Positions 1 to 6,925 are shown, numbered from the stretch's first letter. The stretch is DNA of 12,199 nt from an uncultured Oscillospiraceae bacterium (GCA_937915075.1 CALDMA010000110.1:1-12199), one strand, 5' to 3'. Notes: a model not told the origin generated them from the letters alone. Program-made: numbers and translations.

Positions 1-19
1 CCTTTGCAGCGTCGCTCAT
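1..19 (-). CDS. Start of next arg-operon gene (5' fragment, probably argB)
   Basis: Only six codons (M-S-D-A-A-K) lie in the window before its edge. The ATG (complement of 17-19) is preceded by an excellent Shine-Dalgarno AAGGAGGG (complement of 26-33) at 6 nt spacing. That site overlaps the argJ stop codon (32-34), so the gene is probably translationally coupled to argJ. The product cannot be read from six residues; acetylglutamate kinase (argB) is suggested only because argB commonly follows argC-argJ. Confidence 0.5.
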
Positions 20-31
20 GGGTGGCCCTCC

Positions 32-1258
32 TTAGGTGCGGTAGTCGCCGTTGATCTTGACGTACTCGTAGGTGAGGTCGCAGCCGTAGGCGACCGCCTT
101 GCCGTCGCCGCTGTGGAAGTCGACGATGACGGTGATGTCGTGCTCGGTGAGCACGGCCTTGGCCAGCTCCTCGCTGAAGTCGGTGCCGAAGCCGTCCTTC
201 ATGACCTGGACCTCGCCGGCGCTGCTCTTGATGATGCAGTCGGCCTTGGTGGGATCGACGTCCGCGCCGGAGTAGCCGGCAGCGGCCATGATGCGGCCCC
301 AGTTCGCGTCGCGGCCGAACACGGCGGCCTTGAACAGGGTGGAGCCGGCGATGGCCTTGGCGACCAGACGGGCGTCATGCTCGGTGGGCAGGCCGTAGGA
401 CTCGACGACGATCAGATGGGTCGCGCCCTCGCCGTCGGAGGCGATGCGGCGGGCCATGTCGATGCAGATGTGCTCGATGAGACCGGCGAGAGCAGCCTTG
501 TCCTCCTCGGTCTTGACCTCGACGCCGGAGGCGCCGTTGGCGAGCAGGATCATGGTGTCGTTGGTGGAGGTGTCGCCGTCGACGGTGCACATATTGAAGC
601 TCTTGTCGATGGCGTTGTGCAGCATCTTCTGCAGGTCGGCGGAGTCGCACTTGGCGTCGGTGGTGACGTAGGCGAGGGTGGTGGCCATGTTGGGGTGGAT
701 CATGCCGGAGCCCTTGGCCATCGCGCCGATGCGGATGGTGCCGGAGGAGAGCTCGAGCTCGTAGGCGGATTCCTTGCGGACGGTGTCGGTGGTCATAATG
801 GCATAGGCCGCGTCGGAGCCGTTGGCCTTGTCGAGCTTGGCGGGGATGATCTGACGGACGCCCTCGAGCACCTTCTCGACGGGCAGCTTCTGGCCGATGA
901 CGCCGGTAGAGCAGACGAAGACCTCGTTCTCGCCCACGCCGAGGAGCTTCTCGGCCTCGCGCTCGACGGTCCGGGCGTCCTCGATGCCCTGGGTGCCGGT
1001 GGCGGCGTTGGCGTTGCCGGAGTTGATGACGATGGCGCGGGCCTTGCCGTTCTTGAGGATCTCACGGTCGAGAATGACGGGGGCGGCGCAGAACTTGTTG
1101 GTGGTGAACACCGCCGCGCAGGAGGCCTCGGTCTCGGAGTAGAGGACGGCCACATCGGGCTTCTGGGACTTGCGGCTCTTCACGCCGACGTACACGGCGC
1201 CCGCAGTAAAGCCCTTGGGGGAGGTGATGCCGCCGCCTTCGATCACTTTGTATTCCAT
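32..1258 (-). CDS. argJ: Glutamate N-acetyltransferase / ornithine acetyltransferase ArgJ
   Basis: ArgJ transfers the acetyl group from N-acetylornithine to glutamate, releasing ornithine and closing the cyclic arginine pathway; bifunctional members also use acetyl-CoA. The 408-residue length is normal for the family. Visible motifs are STGVIG near residues 117-122 (oxyanion-hole region), KGSGMIHPNMATTLAY at about 182-197, and NMCTVDGDTSTNDT at about 222-235. ArgJ precursors self-cleave before the Thr of the NMAT motif, here Thr193, giving alpha and beta chains of about 192 and 216 residues. The start is supported by AAGGAG (complement of 1268-1273), 9 nt upstream. It lies 41 bp downstream of argC in the same operon. 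Whether it is mono- or bifunctional cannot be decided from sequence alone. Codons end almost always in G or C, which suggests good expression and explains long antisense frames. Confidence 0.97.
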   Translation of the reverse strand: MEYKVIEGGGITSPKGFTAGAVYVGVKSRKSQKPDVAVLYSETEASCAAVFTTNKFCAAPVILDREILKNGKARAIVINSGNANAATGTQGIEDARTVEREAEKLLGVGENEVFVCSTGVIGQKLPVEKVLEGVRQIIPAKLDKANGSDAAYAIMTTDTVRKESAYELELSSGTIRIGAMAKGSGMIHPNMATTLAYVTTDAKCDSADLQKMLHNAIDKSFNMCTVDGDTSTNDTMILLANGASGVEVKTEEDKAALAGLIEHICIDMARRIASDGEGATHLIVVESYGLPTEHDARLVAKAIAGSTLFKAAVFGRDANWGRIMAAAGYSGADVDPTKADCIIKSSAGEVQVMKDGFGTDFSEELAKAVLTEHDITVIVDFHSGDGKAVAYGCDLTYEYVKINGDYRT

Positions 1259-1299
1259 AGTGTTGTTCTCCTTTTCTTATTATATATAAAATCAGCTTC

Positions 1300-2373
1300 T
1301 TACGGATACATCGGGGGCATCATGAGGCCGGTGGTCTCGGGGATCCCCATGATGAGGTTCATGTTCTGGATGGCCTGGCCGGCAGCGCCCTTGCCGATGT
1401 TGTCGATGACGGAGGAGACGATCAGGCGGTGGGTGCGGGAATCGAAGGTCGGGGTCATCTCGACGAAGTTGGTGCCGTAGGCCCACTTGGTCTGCACGGG
1501 GAGATTGGCCGGGAAGACCTTGACGAAGGGTTCGTCCTTGTAGAAGTCCTTATACAGCTCGTAGACCTCCTCGTTGGTGAAGTCCTTATCGCAGGTGGCG
1601 TAGATGGTGACCTCGATGCCGCGGACCTGGGGCAGGAGGTGCGGCTGGAAGTTGATGTACTGCCAGGTCTCGGGCTTCATCAGATCCTTGCCGGTGATGT
1701 AGGCGATGTTCTGCTCGATCTCGGGGGTGTGGCGGTGACCGCCGCCGAGGGCGTAGGCGCAGAAGTTGTTCTCCGCCTCGGTGAGGAGCTTGTTGAGGGC
1801 GGGACGGCGGCCCGCGCCGGTGAAGCCGCTCTTGGCGTCGATGACGATGGTGTTCTCGACGATGTGGCCGGTCTTGAGCATGGGCTGCAGGCCGAGGGTG
1901 GAGGCGGTGGGATAGCAGCCGGGGTTGGCGATGAGCTTCTTGCCCTTGGCCAGCTCGCGGTTCATCTCGGGCATGCTGTAGACGGCGTCATGGGTCATCT
2001 GCGGATTGGTGTGCTTGTCACCGTACCACTTTTCCCAGACCTTCACGTCGCGGAAGCGGATGTCCGCGCCGATGTCGATGATGCGGGAGCCTTCGGCGAG
2101 AACGATCTCCGCCCACTTGGCGACCGCGCCGGAGGGGACCTGGATCATCACGACGTCGCTCTTGCGGGCGGTCTCGCGCACGTTCTCCTCGGTCAGGTCC
2201 AGGATGGTCTGGTCGTAGAAGCCGCGCAGGGCGGGGTGATGGGTGGAGATGGCGTCGCCCACGCCGTAGGTATCGAGAACGTTGACGAGCTCGCCGTCGG
2301 GATGGTTGACCATCATGCGCAGCACTTCGCCGCAGACATAGCCGGTCGCACCGATGCAGGAATAATGGATCAT
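1300..2373 (-). CDS. argC: N-acetyl-gamma-glutamyl-phosphate reductase ArgC
   Basis: ArgC is the NADPH-dependent reductase that makes N-acetylglutamate semialdehyde, the third step of arginine synthesis. The protein has 357 residues from the chosen start. It opens with a Rossmann motif (GATGY, residues 8-12), although the usual GYTGAE is GYVCGE here. The catalytic Cys153 lies in NPGCYPTAS (150-158), the KSGFTGAGR segment at 181-189, and the active-site His region GGHRHTPEIEQ at 211-221. The reading frame is open a further 23 codons upstream, but the ATG at 2373 is preceded by GAGGAGG (complement of 2382-2388) at 8 nt and begins exactly at the Rossmann strand. It is the first gene of the minus-strand arg operon, divergent from the LysR regulator gene. 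Confidence 0.96.
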   Translation of the reverse strand: MIHYSCIGATGYVCGEVLRMMVNHPDGELVNVLDTYGVGDAISTHHPALRGFYDQTILDLTEENVRETARKSDVVMIQVPSGAVAKWAEIVLAEGSRIIDIGADIRFRDVKVWEKWYGDKHTNPQMTHDAVYSMPEMNRELAKGKKLIANPGCYPTASTLGLQPMLKTGHIVENTIVIDAKSGFTGAGRRPALNKLLTEAENNFCAYALGGGHRHTPEIEQNIAYITGKDLMKPETWQYINFQPHLLPQVRGIEVTIYATCDKDFTNEEVYELYKDFYKDEPFVKVFPANLPVQTKWAYGTNFVEMTPTFDSRTHRLIVSSVIDNIGKGAAGQAIQNMNLIMGIPETTGLMMPPMYP

Positions 2374-2401
2374 GGTGATAGCCTCCTCAAAAATTTTCTG
2401 C

Positions 2402-2435
2402 GATTTGCAACAATGCCGTCGTGGGCTTGCAAACC
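2402..2435 (-). promoter_or_regulatory. Inverted repeat in the argC leader
   Basis: TTTGCAA (2404-2410 on the plus strand) and TTGCAAA (2427-2433) are perfect complements separated by 16 nt. In minus-strand RNA the stem extends through a G-U and a G-C pair to 2402/2435. It falls within the predicted argC 5' leader, ending 13 nt upstream of the Shine-Dalgarno site. It could be a DNA operator or an RNA hairpin. No U-tract follows closely, so it is not a standard terminator. Confidence 0.45.
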
Positions 2436-2468
2436 GCTTCACGAGAGTGTTTAATTATCTGCACATAC

Positions 2469-2497
2469 AGTATATAGTTTTATTGCGGAATGCACAA
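2469..2497 (-). promoter_or_regulatory. Predicted promoter of the argC operon
   Basis: On the minus strand, TTGTGC (complement of 2492-2497) and TATACT (complement of 2469-2474) are separated by 17 bp, in an AT-rich patch unlike the surrounding GC-rich DNA. This would give a leader of about 90 nt before argC. The -35 overlaps a GGAATGC sequence (2487-2493) that recurs in the LysR-type palindrome at 2519-2535. The -35 matches the consensus only moderately. Confidence 0.5.
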
Positions 2498-2518
2498 GAA
2501 AATCATTGTTCTGCTGAA

Positions 2519-2535
2519 CATTCCAAAACGGAATG
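2519..2535. promoter_or_regulatory. Perfect inverted repeat CATTCC-N5-GGAATG, likely LysR-type operator
   Basis: CATTCC (2519-2524) and GGAATG (2530-2535) are perfect complements around AAAAC. The inner 13 bp fit the T-N11-A rule of LysR-family binding sites. The repeat ends one base before the -35 of the LysR gene promoter and sits between two divergent promoters, the usual position for autoregulation plus control of the divergent gene. A third copy of the half-site, GGAATGC, is at 2487-2493. Confidence 0.6.
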
Positions 2536-2536
2536 C

Positions 2537-2565
2537 TTGACAGATGATTCACATTCGGCTATCAT
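2537..2565 (+). promoter_or_regulatory. Predicted sigma-A promoter of the LysR-family gene
   Basis: A perfect TTGACA (2537-2542) is followed after 17 bp by TATCAT (2560-2565), one mismatch from TATAAT. Transcription would begin near 2572, about 38 nt before the start codon at 2610. Confidence 0.75.
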
Positions 2566-2609
2566 GGCGTTAACGCCGCCGCGCGGCCTATACGCAAGGA
2601 GATGAGCGC

Positions 2610-3536
2610 ATGATCCACAAATATCTGGCCTACCTCAAGACCATCGAGACCGGCAGCATCACGCAGGCCGCCGCGGAGCTGGGCTACACGCAGTCCGCCG
2701 TGAGCCGCATGATCGCGGACCTGGAGGAGCATTGGAACGTCCCGCTGCTCACGCGCAACCGCTCGGGCATCGAGATCAGCTCGGAGGGGACGCAGCTGCT
2801 GCCCATCATCCAGTCCATCGTCAAGGGGCAGGAGGAGCTCAGCTTTGCCGTCGGCGAGCTGCACGGGCTGCAGAGCGGCCTGATCCGCGTGGGCGCGTTC
2901 ACCAGCATGGCGACCGGCTGGATGCCGCTGATGATCAAGTCCTTCCACGAAAAATACCCCAATATCCGCTTCCAGATCTTCAACGGCGAGTACAACCAGA
3001 TCGCGACCTGGCTGCGCCGCGGGCAGATCGACTGCGGCTTTCTCGCCCTCCCCTGCGCCAAGGAGTTCGATACGACCTTCCTGCTGCGCGACTCGCTGAC
3101 GGTCATCCTGCCGCCGAATCACCCACTGCGCGACGCGGAATGCTTCCCCGTCAGCCGGCTGTCGGACGAGGATTTCATCAGCCTCAAGGAGGAGCAGGAT
3201 TACGAGATCAATTTGTTCCTGGAGCACCTCAGGCAGTCCCCGCGCATCAAGTTCGAGGTCAGCAGCGACTTTGCCATCCTCGCGATGGTCGAGTGCGGGC
3301 TGGGCATCAGCGTGGTGCATGACCTGATCCTGCACCCCAACCGCCACGGTATCATCAAAAAGCCGCTCGACGAACCGTATTACCGCGACATCGCCATCGC
3401 CACGAGCGCGGCGGCGCAGCCGTCCACCATCACGCGGATGTTCTGCGAGCACGCGCTCGAGTGGGCGAGGGATACCAGCCCCGCCATTGCCCCCGCCACG
3501 GCGGAGGCCCCCGAGTACGCGGAGCTGGCAAAGTAA
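2610..3536 (+). CDS. LysR-family transcriptional regulator
   Basis: This 308-residue protein has the normal size and layout of a LysR-type regulator. A winged helix-turn-helix occupies about residues 1-60, with GSITQAAAELGYTQSAVSRM at 15-34 as the recognition region and LLTRNRSGIEISSEG closing the wing. A helical linker and a two-lobed periplasmic-binding-like effector domain follow (about 90-290). The last 18 residues are Ala/Pro-rich and probably disordered. The start ATG has AAGGAG (2596-2601) at 8 nt. The gene is divergent from argC, with a LysR-type palindrome between them, and lies upstream of fumC and malic enzyme genes. It may therefore control arginine synthesis, C4-acid metabolism, or both; the effector is unknown. 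Confidence 0.95.
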   Translation: MIHKYLAYLKTIETGSITQAAAELGYTQSAVSRMIADLEEHWNVPLLTRNRSGIEISSEGTQLLPIIQSIVKGQEELSFAVGELHGLQSGLIRVGAFTSMATGWMPLMIKSFHEKYPNIRFQIFNGEYNQIATWLRRGQIDCGFLALPCAKEFDTTFLLRDSLTVILPPNHPLRDAECFPVSRLSDEDFISLKEEQDYEINLFLEHLRQSPRIKFEVSSDFAILAMVECGLGISVVHDLILHPNRHGIIKKPLDEPYYRDIAIATSAAAQPSTITRMFCEHALEWARDTSPAIAPATAEAPEYAELAK

Positions 3537-3545
3537 AGAGATCGA

Positions 3546-3585
3546 AAAAGGGGATCGTCCTCTTCCGCAGAGGGCGGTCCCTTTT
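3546..3585 (+). terminator. Hairpin terminator after the LysR-family gene
   Basis: The arms are 3546-3563 and 3569-3585, giving a stem of about 17 bp with one bulged G, two G-U pairs and a 5-nt loop. It begins 10 nt after the stop codon. A-tract and T-tract bases form the base of the stem (AAAA/TTTT), and only four Ts follow on the 3' side, so termination may be incomplete and some read-through into fumC is possible. Confidence 0.65.
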
Positions 3586-3667
3586 GCTGCAAAAAAGCGG
3601 CGTGCAGATCTTCCGGGCAGCGCCCGCGTTTTTGCGCCTGCTTTCCGCCCGGGCGTAAAATCTCCTG

Positions 3668-3695
3668 TTGACATCCGCGCCGCGGCGTGTACTAT
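3668..3695 (+). promoter_or_regulatory. Predicted promoter of the fumC-malic enzyme operon
   Basis: A perfect TTGACA (3668-3673) and TACTAT (3690-3695, four of six matches) are 16 bp apart, about 35 nt before the fumC start. The spacer contains a GC palindrome, CCGCG-C-CGCGG (3675-3685), that could bind a regulator or stiffen the spacer. Confidence 0.6.
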
Positions 3696-3729
3696 GGAGA
3701 TAGCAGATCAAACGGAAGCGAGGAAACGT

Positions 3730-5106
3730 ATGGAATACAGGATAGAGCGGGACTCGATGGGAGAGGTGCGCGTCCCGGCGGACCGCTACTGGGGCGCGCA
3801 GACGCAGCGCTCGCATGAGAATTTCCCCATCGGCGTCGGGATCGAAACGATGCCCGCGGAGATCATCCGGGCATTTGCCGTGCTGAAAAAGGCGGCGGCC
3901 ATCGCCAACCGCGAGCTGCTGCCCGAGCGGATGAGCACGGAAAAATGCGCCCTGATCGGCCGCGTCTGCGACGAGATCCTTGCCGGCGAGCTGGATGGGC
4001 ACTTCCCGCTCGTCGTGTGGCAGACGGGCTCCGGCACGCAGTCGAACATGAACGTCAACGAAGTCATCGCCAACCGCGGCAACGAGCTGGTAGGGAAAAA
4101 GCTCCTGCACCCGAACGACGACGTCAATATGTCGCAGTCCTCGAACGACACCTTTCCCACGGCGATGCATATTGCCGCCTGTCTCGCGGTGGAGGACCGG
4201 CTTCTCCCTGCCGTTTCCGCGTTGGAGCAGACCCTCCTGCGTCTGGAGGCGGAGAACGCCGACGTGCTGAAATCCGGCCGGACGCATTTGCAGGACGCGA
4301 CGCCCATCACCTTCGCGCAGGAGATCTCCGGCTGGCGGACGAGCCTCGCGCGAGACCGCGAGCTGCTCACCGCCGCGCTGTCCTCCCTGCGGGAGCTGGC
4401 GCTCGGCGGCACGGCGGTCGGCACGGGACTCAACGCTCCCGACGGCTTTGACCGGGCGGTCGCCGCGGCCGTCGCGGACCTGACCGGAAGGCCCTTTGTC
4501 ACTGCGTCCAACAAGTTCCACGCGCTCACGTCGAAGGACGAGCTGGTGTTCGCGCACGGCGCGGTCAAGGCGCTCGCGTGCGACATGATGAAGATCGCGA
4601 ACGATGTGCGCTGGCTGGCCTCGGGGCCGCGCACGGGGCTGGGGGAGATCACCATTCCGGCCAACGAGCCCGGCTCGTCCATCATGCCCGGCAAGGTCAA
4701 TCCTACGCAGTGCGAGGCGGTGACGATGGTGGCGGTGCAGGTCATGGGCAACGACACCGCCGTCGGCATAGCGGCGTCGCAGGGGAACTTTGAGCTGAAC
4801 GTCTTTATGCCCGTGTGCGCCTATAACTTTTTGCAGTCCGTCCGTTTGCTGAGCGAGGCCATCGCTTCGTTTGACAAAAACTGCGCGTCCGGCATTCACG
4901 CAAATCGGGAGAGGATGGACGAAAATGTGCGCCGCTCGCTGATGCTTGTCACGGCGCTCAACCCGCACATCGGCTATGAAAACGCCGCGAGGATCGCAAA
5001 GAAGGCATACGCGGAGAACCTAACGCTGCGCGAGGCCTGTGCCGCGCTGGAGCTTCTGCCGCCGGAGGAATTTGACCGCATCGTCCGTCCCGAGCGGATG
5101 GTTTGA
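3730..5106 (+). CDS. fumC: Class II fumarate hydratase FumC
   Basis: FumC is the iron-independent fumarase that interconverts fumarate and L-malate as a cytosolic homotetramer. The 458-residue length fits the family. Visible conserved blocks are QTGSGTQSNMNVNEV (98-112), SSNDTFPTA (137-145), GRTHLQDATP (183-192, with His186 matching the active-site His), TGLNAP (232-237), and the superfamily signature GSSIMPGKVNP (315-325), whose serine loop carries the catalytic Ser. The frame stays open upstream past 3694 and into the LysR gene. The ATG at 3730 is chosen because FumC proteins begin at this MEYRIERDSMGEV segment, a GAGGA site precedes it, and the upstream ATG at 3694 lies in the predicted -10. 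Aspartase-type relatives are less likely given these motifs. Malic enzyme follows after 12 bp. Confidence 0.96.
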   Translation: MEYRIERDSMGEVRVPADRYWGAQTQRSHENFPIGVGIETMPAEIIRAFAVLKKAAAIANRELLPERMSTEKCALIGRVCDEILAGELDGHFPLVVWQTGSGTQSNMNVNEVIANRGNELVGKKLLHPNDDVNMSQSSNDTFPTAMHIAACLAVEDRLLPAVSALEQTLLRLEAENADVLKSGRTHLQDATPITFAQEISGWRTSLARDRELLTAALSSLRELALGGTAVGTGLNAPDGFDRAVAAAVADLTGRPFVTASNKFHALTSKDELVFAHGAVKALACDMMKIANDVRWLASGPRTGLGEITIPANEPGSSIMPGKVNPTQCEAVTMVAVQVMGNDTAVGIAASQGNFELNVFMPVCAYNFLQSVRLLSEAIASFDKNCASGIHANRERMDENVRRSLMLVTALNPHIGYENAARIAKKAYAENLTLREACAALELLPPEEFDRIVRPERMV

Positions 5107-5118
5107 AAGGAGAACAGA

Positions 5119-6288
5119 ATGGATTACGCAAAGGAATCGCTCCGCCTGCATGGGGAGTGGAAAGGCAAGATCGAGATGGTGACCCGCGTGCCGGTGAAGA
5201 CGAAGGACGACCTGTCCCTCGCCTACACCCCCGGCGTCGCGCAGCCGTGCCTTGAAATTCAGAAGGATATCAATAAAAGCTATGAGCTCACGCGCCGCTG
5301 GAACATGGCGGCGGTCATCACCGACGGCAGCGCCGTCTTGGGCCTCGGCGACATCGGCCCCGAGGCCGGTATGCCCGTCATGGAGGGCAAGTGCGTGCTC
5401 TTCAAGTCCTTTGGCGGCGTGGACGCGTTTCCTCTCTGCGTCAAGACCAAGGACGTGGACGAGTTCGTCGAGACGGTCTACAACATCTCCGGCAGCTTCG
5501 GCGGCATCAACCTTGAGGACATCGCCGCGCCGCGCTGCTTCGAGATCGAGCGCAAGCTGAAGGAAAAGTGCGACATTCCCATCTTCCACGACGACCAGCA
5601 CGGCACCGCCGTCATCACGCTGGCGGGCCTCACGAACGCGCTCAAGGTCGTCGGCAAGAAGAAAGAGAACGTGAGGATCGTGACCTCCGGCGCGGGCGCG
5701 GCGGCCATCGCCATTACAAAGCTGCTGCTCTCGGCGGGCTTCAAGGATATTACGATGTGCGACCGCAAGGGCGCGATCTACAAGGGCCGCGAGGGTCTGA
5801 ACTGGATCAAGACCGAGATGGCCGAGGTCACGAACCTGAGCCGCAAGGAGGGGACGCTTGCCGATATGCTCGTGGGCGCGGACGTGTTCATCGGCGTGAG
5901 CGCGCCGAACACCGTTACGACCGAGATGGTCAAGACGATGAACAAGGACGCGATCATTTTCGCCTGCGCGAACCCGACGCCGGAGATCTTCCCCGACGCG
6001 GCGAAGGCGGGCGGCGCAAGGGTCGTTTCGACCGGTCGCAGCGATTATCCGAATCAGATCAACAACGTACTGGCCTTCCCGGGCATCTTCCGCGGCGCGT
6101 TCGATGTGCGCGCGAGCGACATCAACGAGGAGATGAAGGTGGCGGCGGCGGAGGCGCTGGCAGGACTTGTCGGCGGCGAGCTCTCCGAGGACTATATCAT
6201 CCCCGCGGCATTCGACCCGCGTGTCGGCCCCGCGGTGGCCAAGGCGGTCGCCGAAGCCGCGCGCAGAAGCGGCGTGGCGAGGCTTTGA
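5119..6288 (+). CDS. NAD(P)-dependent malic enzyme (small bacterial type)
   Basis: This enzyme oxidatively decarboxylates L-malate to pyruvate and CO2 with reduction of NAD(P)+, and depends on a divalent metal. The 389-residue length matches the short bacterial form without the C-terminal phosphotransacetylase-like domain. Visible motifs are SLAYTPGVAQPC (33-44, with catalytic Tyr36), ITDGSAVLGLGDIGPEAGMP (67-86), MEGK (88-91, catalytic Lys91), NLEDIAAP (131-138, metal-binding acidic pair), IFHDDQHGTAV (155-165), and a Rossmann loop SGAGAAAIAI (190-199). The start has AAAGGAG (5106-5112) at 6 nt; that site overlaps the fumC stop, so translation is probably coupled. Fumarase directly upstream supplies its substrate. 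NAD versus NADP preference cannot be judged confidently from sequence. Confidence 0.95.
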   Translation: MDYAKESLRLHGEWKGKIEMVTRVPVKTKDDLSLAYTPGVAQPCLEIQKDINKSYELTRRWNMAAVITDGSAVLGLGDIGPEAGMPVMEGKCVLFKSFGGVDAFPLCVKTKDVDEFVETVYNISGSFGGINLEDIAAPRCFEIERKLKEKCDIPIFHDDQHGTAVITLAGLTNALKVVGKKKENVRIVTSGAGAAAIAITKLLLSAGFKDITMCDRKGAIYKGREGLNWIKTEMAEVTNLSRKEGTLADMLVGADVFIGVSAPNTVTTEMVKTMNKDAIIFACANPTPEIFPDAAKAGGARVVSTGRSDYPNQINNVLAFPGIFRGAFDVRASDINEEMKVAAAEALAGLVGGELSEDYIIPAAFDPRVGPAVAKAVAEAARRSGVARL

Positions 6289-6360
6289 GCCTGACCGGCG
6301 GCGCGAAAGGACGCTGCCGCCGATCGTACCGCAAAACGGATCGGCCTTGATCATTTGGCC
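6289..6360 (+). other. Structured DNA after malic enzyme with two mutually exclusive hairpins
   Basis: GGCGGCG (6297-6303) can pair with CGCTGCCGCC (6312-6321) with one bulge. GCCGATC (6319-6325) can pair with GATCGGC (6339-6345). The two stems share bases 6319-6321, so both cannot form fully at once. A GGCC pair (6343-6346 and 6357-6360) follows. No T-tract is present, so neither is an ordinary terminator. It may stabilise the 3' end of the mRNA. Confidence 0.35.
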
Positions 6361-6373
6361 GGGAGGGATGCTG

Positions 6374-6568
6374 ATGGAATCGAAAGGGGGCATGGCTGCT
6401 GGCTTCATTCCGCGCACTGTACTTTCTCCTTGGGACACATCGATCTCGATACTGGACGAGCCGTTTTCCGTCACGGTCACGACCTCACAGCGGAACATCG
6501 ACGGTATGCCGTGCCGTGGCAACAGGAAACAACAGAAAGAAGTAAAGTCCCCCGTCCACTTCCTCTGA
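6374..6568 (+). CDS. Doubtful small ORF, 64 residues
   Basis: An ATG at 6374 has GGGAGG (6361-6366) at 7 nt, and the frame runs 64 codons to a stop inside the terminator loop. The sequence shows no membrane segment, signal peptide or recognised motif. It has a Ser/Thr-rich middle (about residues 15-40) and a basic end (about 48-58). Codon choice is less GC3-biased than in the neighbouring genes, and the final residues are imposed by the terminator stem. It may be a real small protein of the fumC operon, an eroded gene fragment, or chance. An ATG at 6368 is an alternative start too close to the Shine-Dalgarno site. Confidence 0.2.
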   Translation: MESKGGMAAGFIPRTVLSPWDTSISILDEPFSVTVTTSQRNIDGMPCRGNRKQQKEVKSPVHFL

Positions 6569-6589
6569 AATGGACGGGGGAGCTTTTTT
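6544..6589 (+). terminator. Strong hairpin terminator, probably bidirectional
   Basis: CCCCCGTCCA (6549-6558) and TGGACGGGGG (6571-6580) form a perfect 10-bp stem with a 12-nt loop. The stem extends through a T-A pair and, past one bulged G (6582), AAAG/CTTT (6544-6547 with 6583-6586). Six Ts follow on the plus strand (6584-6589). On the minus strand the hairpin is followed by the T-rich complement of the AGAAAGAAGTAAAG stretch, so it can also end transcripts arriving from the minus-strand operon. Confidence 0.88.
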
Positions 6590-6647
6590 GCTGTCGGTTT
6601 TTCTTATCTTAACCGTGTTGGGCTTCGCCGGGGGGTATTTACGTTCA

Positions 6648-6892
6648 GCTTTTGCCGCACTCCGGCAGGGCGGCGGTGCCGCTGCGGGTGAGCGCTGCTG
6701 TGAAATGCCGGTTTTCCGTGCCGCCGCTTTTCTTCGGCTGCCGCCGGTGTCCATGAGCAGGCTGAGACTGTAAATGATGTTCCACACCGGCGCGCCGGCC
6801 GCCGGCGCCGCTGTACCGTCCGGCTCCTGATACTGCCCGACCATCGCCATGTCCGCGATGCCGTAGATGCCGGAGGCCGGGGCGCTGCCGAA
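6648..6892 (-). pseudogene. Remnant of a MATE-family transporter gene
   Basis: Directly after the stop of the 455-residue gene, and in the same frame, the minus strand encodes ASGIYGIADMAMVGQY and then APVWNIIYSLSLLMDTGGS (6868 down to 6737). This resembles the first transmembrane helix and following loop of MATE-type efflux proteins, where a VDG/VD-x-MVGQY segment and a P-V-W-N-(I/L)-hydrophobic segment are familiar. After GGS the family resemblance moves to another frame: GGTENRHFTAALT, near 6722-6684, resembles the usual ENEYFT-AAL continuation. That frame hits a stop at 6648-6650. No start codon is present at the 5' end and no C-terminal part follows. It therefore looks like a 5'-truncated, frameshifted decay product. 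Its sequence differs clearly from the intact MATE gene upstream, so it is not a simple duplicate. Recognition is by eye and needs a protein search. Confidence 0.55.
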
Positions 6893-6925
6893 CGCGGCTG
6901 CCGCTTCTGCAAGGGAGCGGGCTTG

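Noticed and set aside
2374..2442. Upstream extension of argC by 23 codons
   Set aside because: It covers the leader inverted repeat and the good Shine-Dalgarno site, and adds residues before the Rossmann strand that ArgC proteins lack.
113..2454. Two long plus-strand open frames opposite argJ and argC (113-1480 and 1429-2454)
   Set aside because: The Gly/Asp/Val-rich translations without motifs are shadows of the strong GC3 bias of argJ and argC, whose own motifs are unambiguous.
2374..2609. ArgR box or T-box leader upstream of argC
   Set aside because: I looked for TGAAT-type ArgR repeats and for T-box features and found no convincing match; the leader is too short for a T-box.
3487..3729. 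Upstream extension of fumC by up to 81 codons
   Set aside because: It overlaps the LysR gene end, the terminator and the promoter, and is not part of the fumarase fold.
3430..6522. Minus-strand open frames of 512 and 500 codons opposite fumC and malic enzyme
   Set aside because: They are antisense to clearly recognisable enzymes and have Arg/Ala/Asp-rich, motif-free translations.
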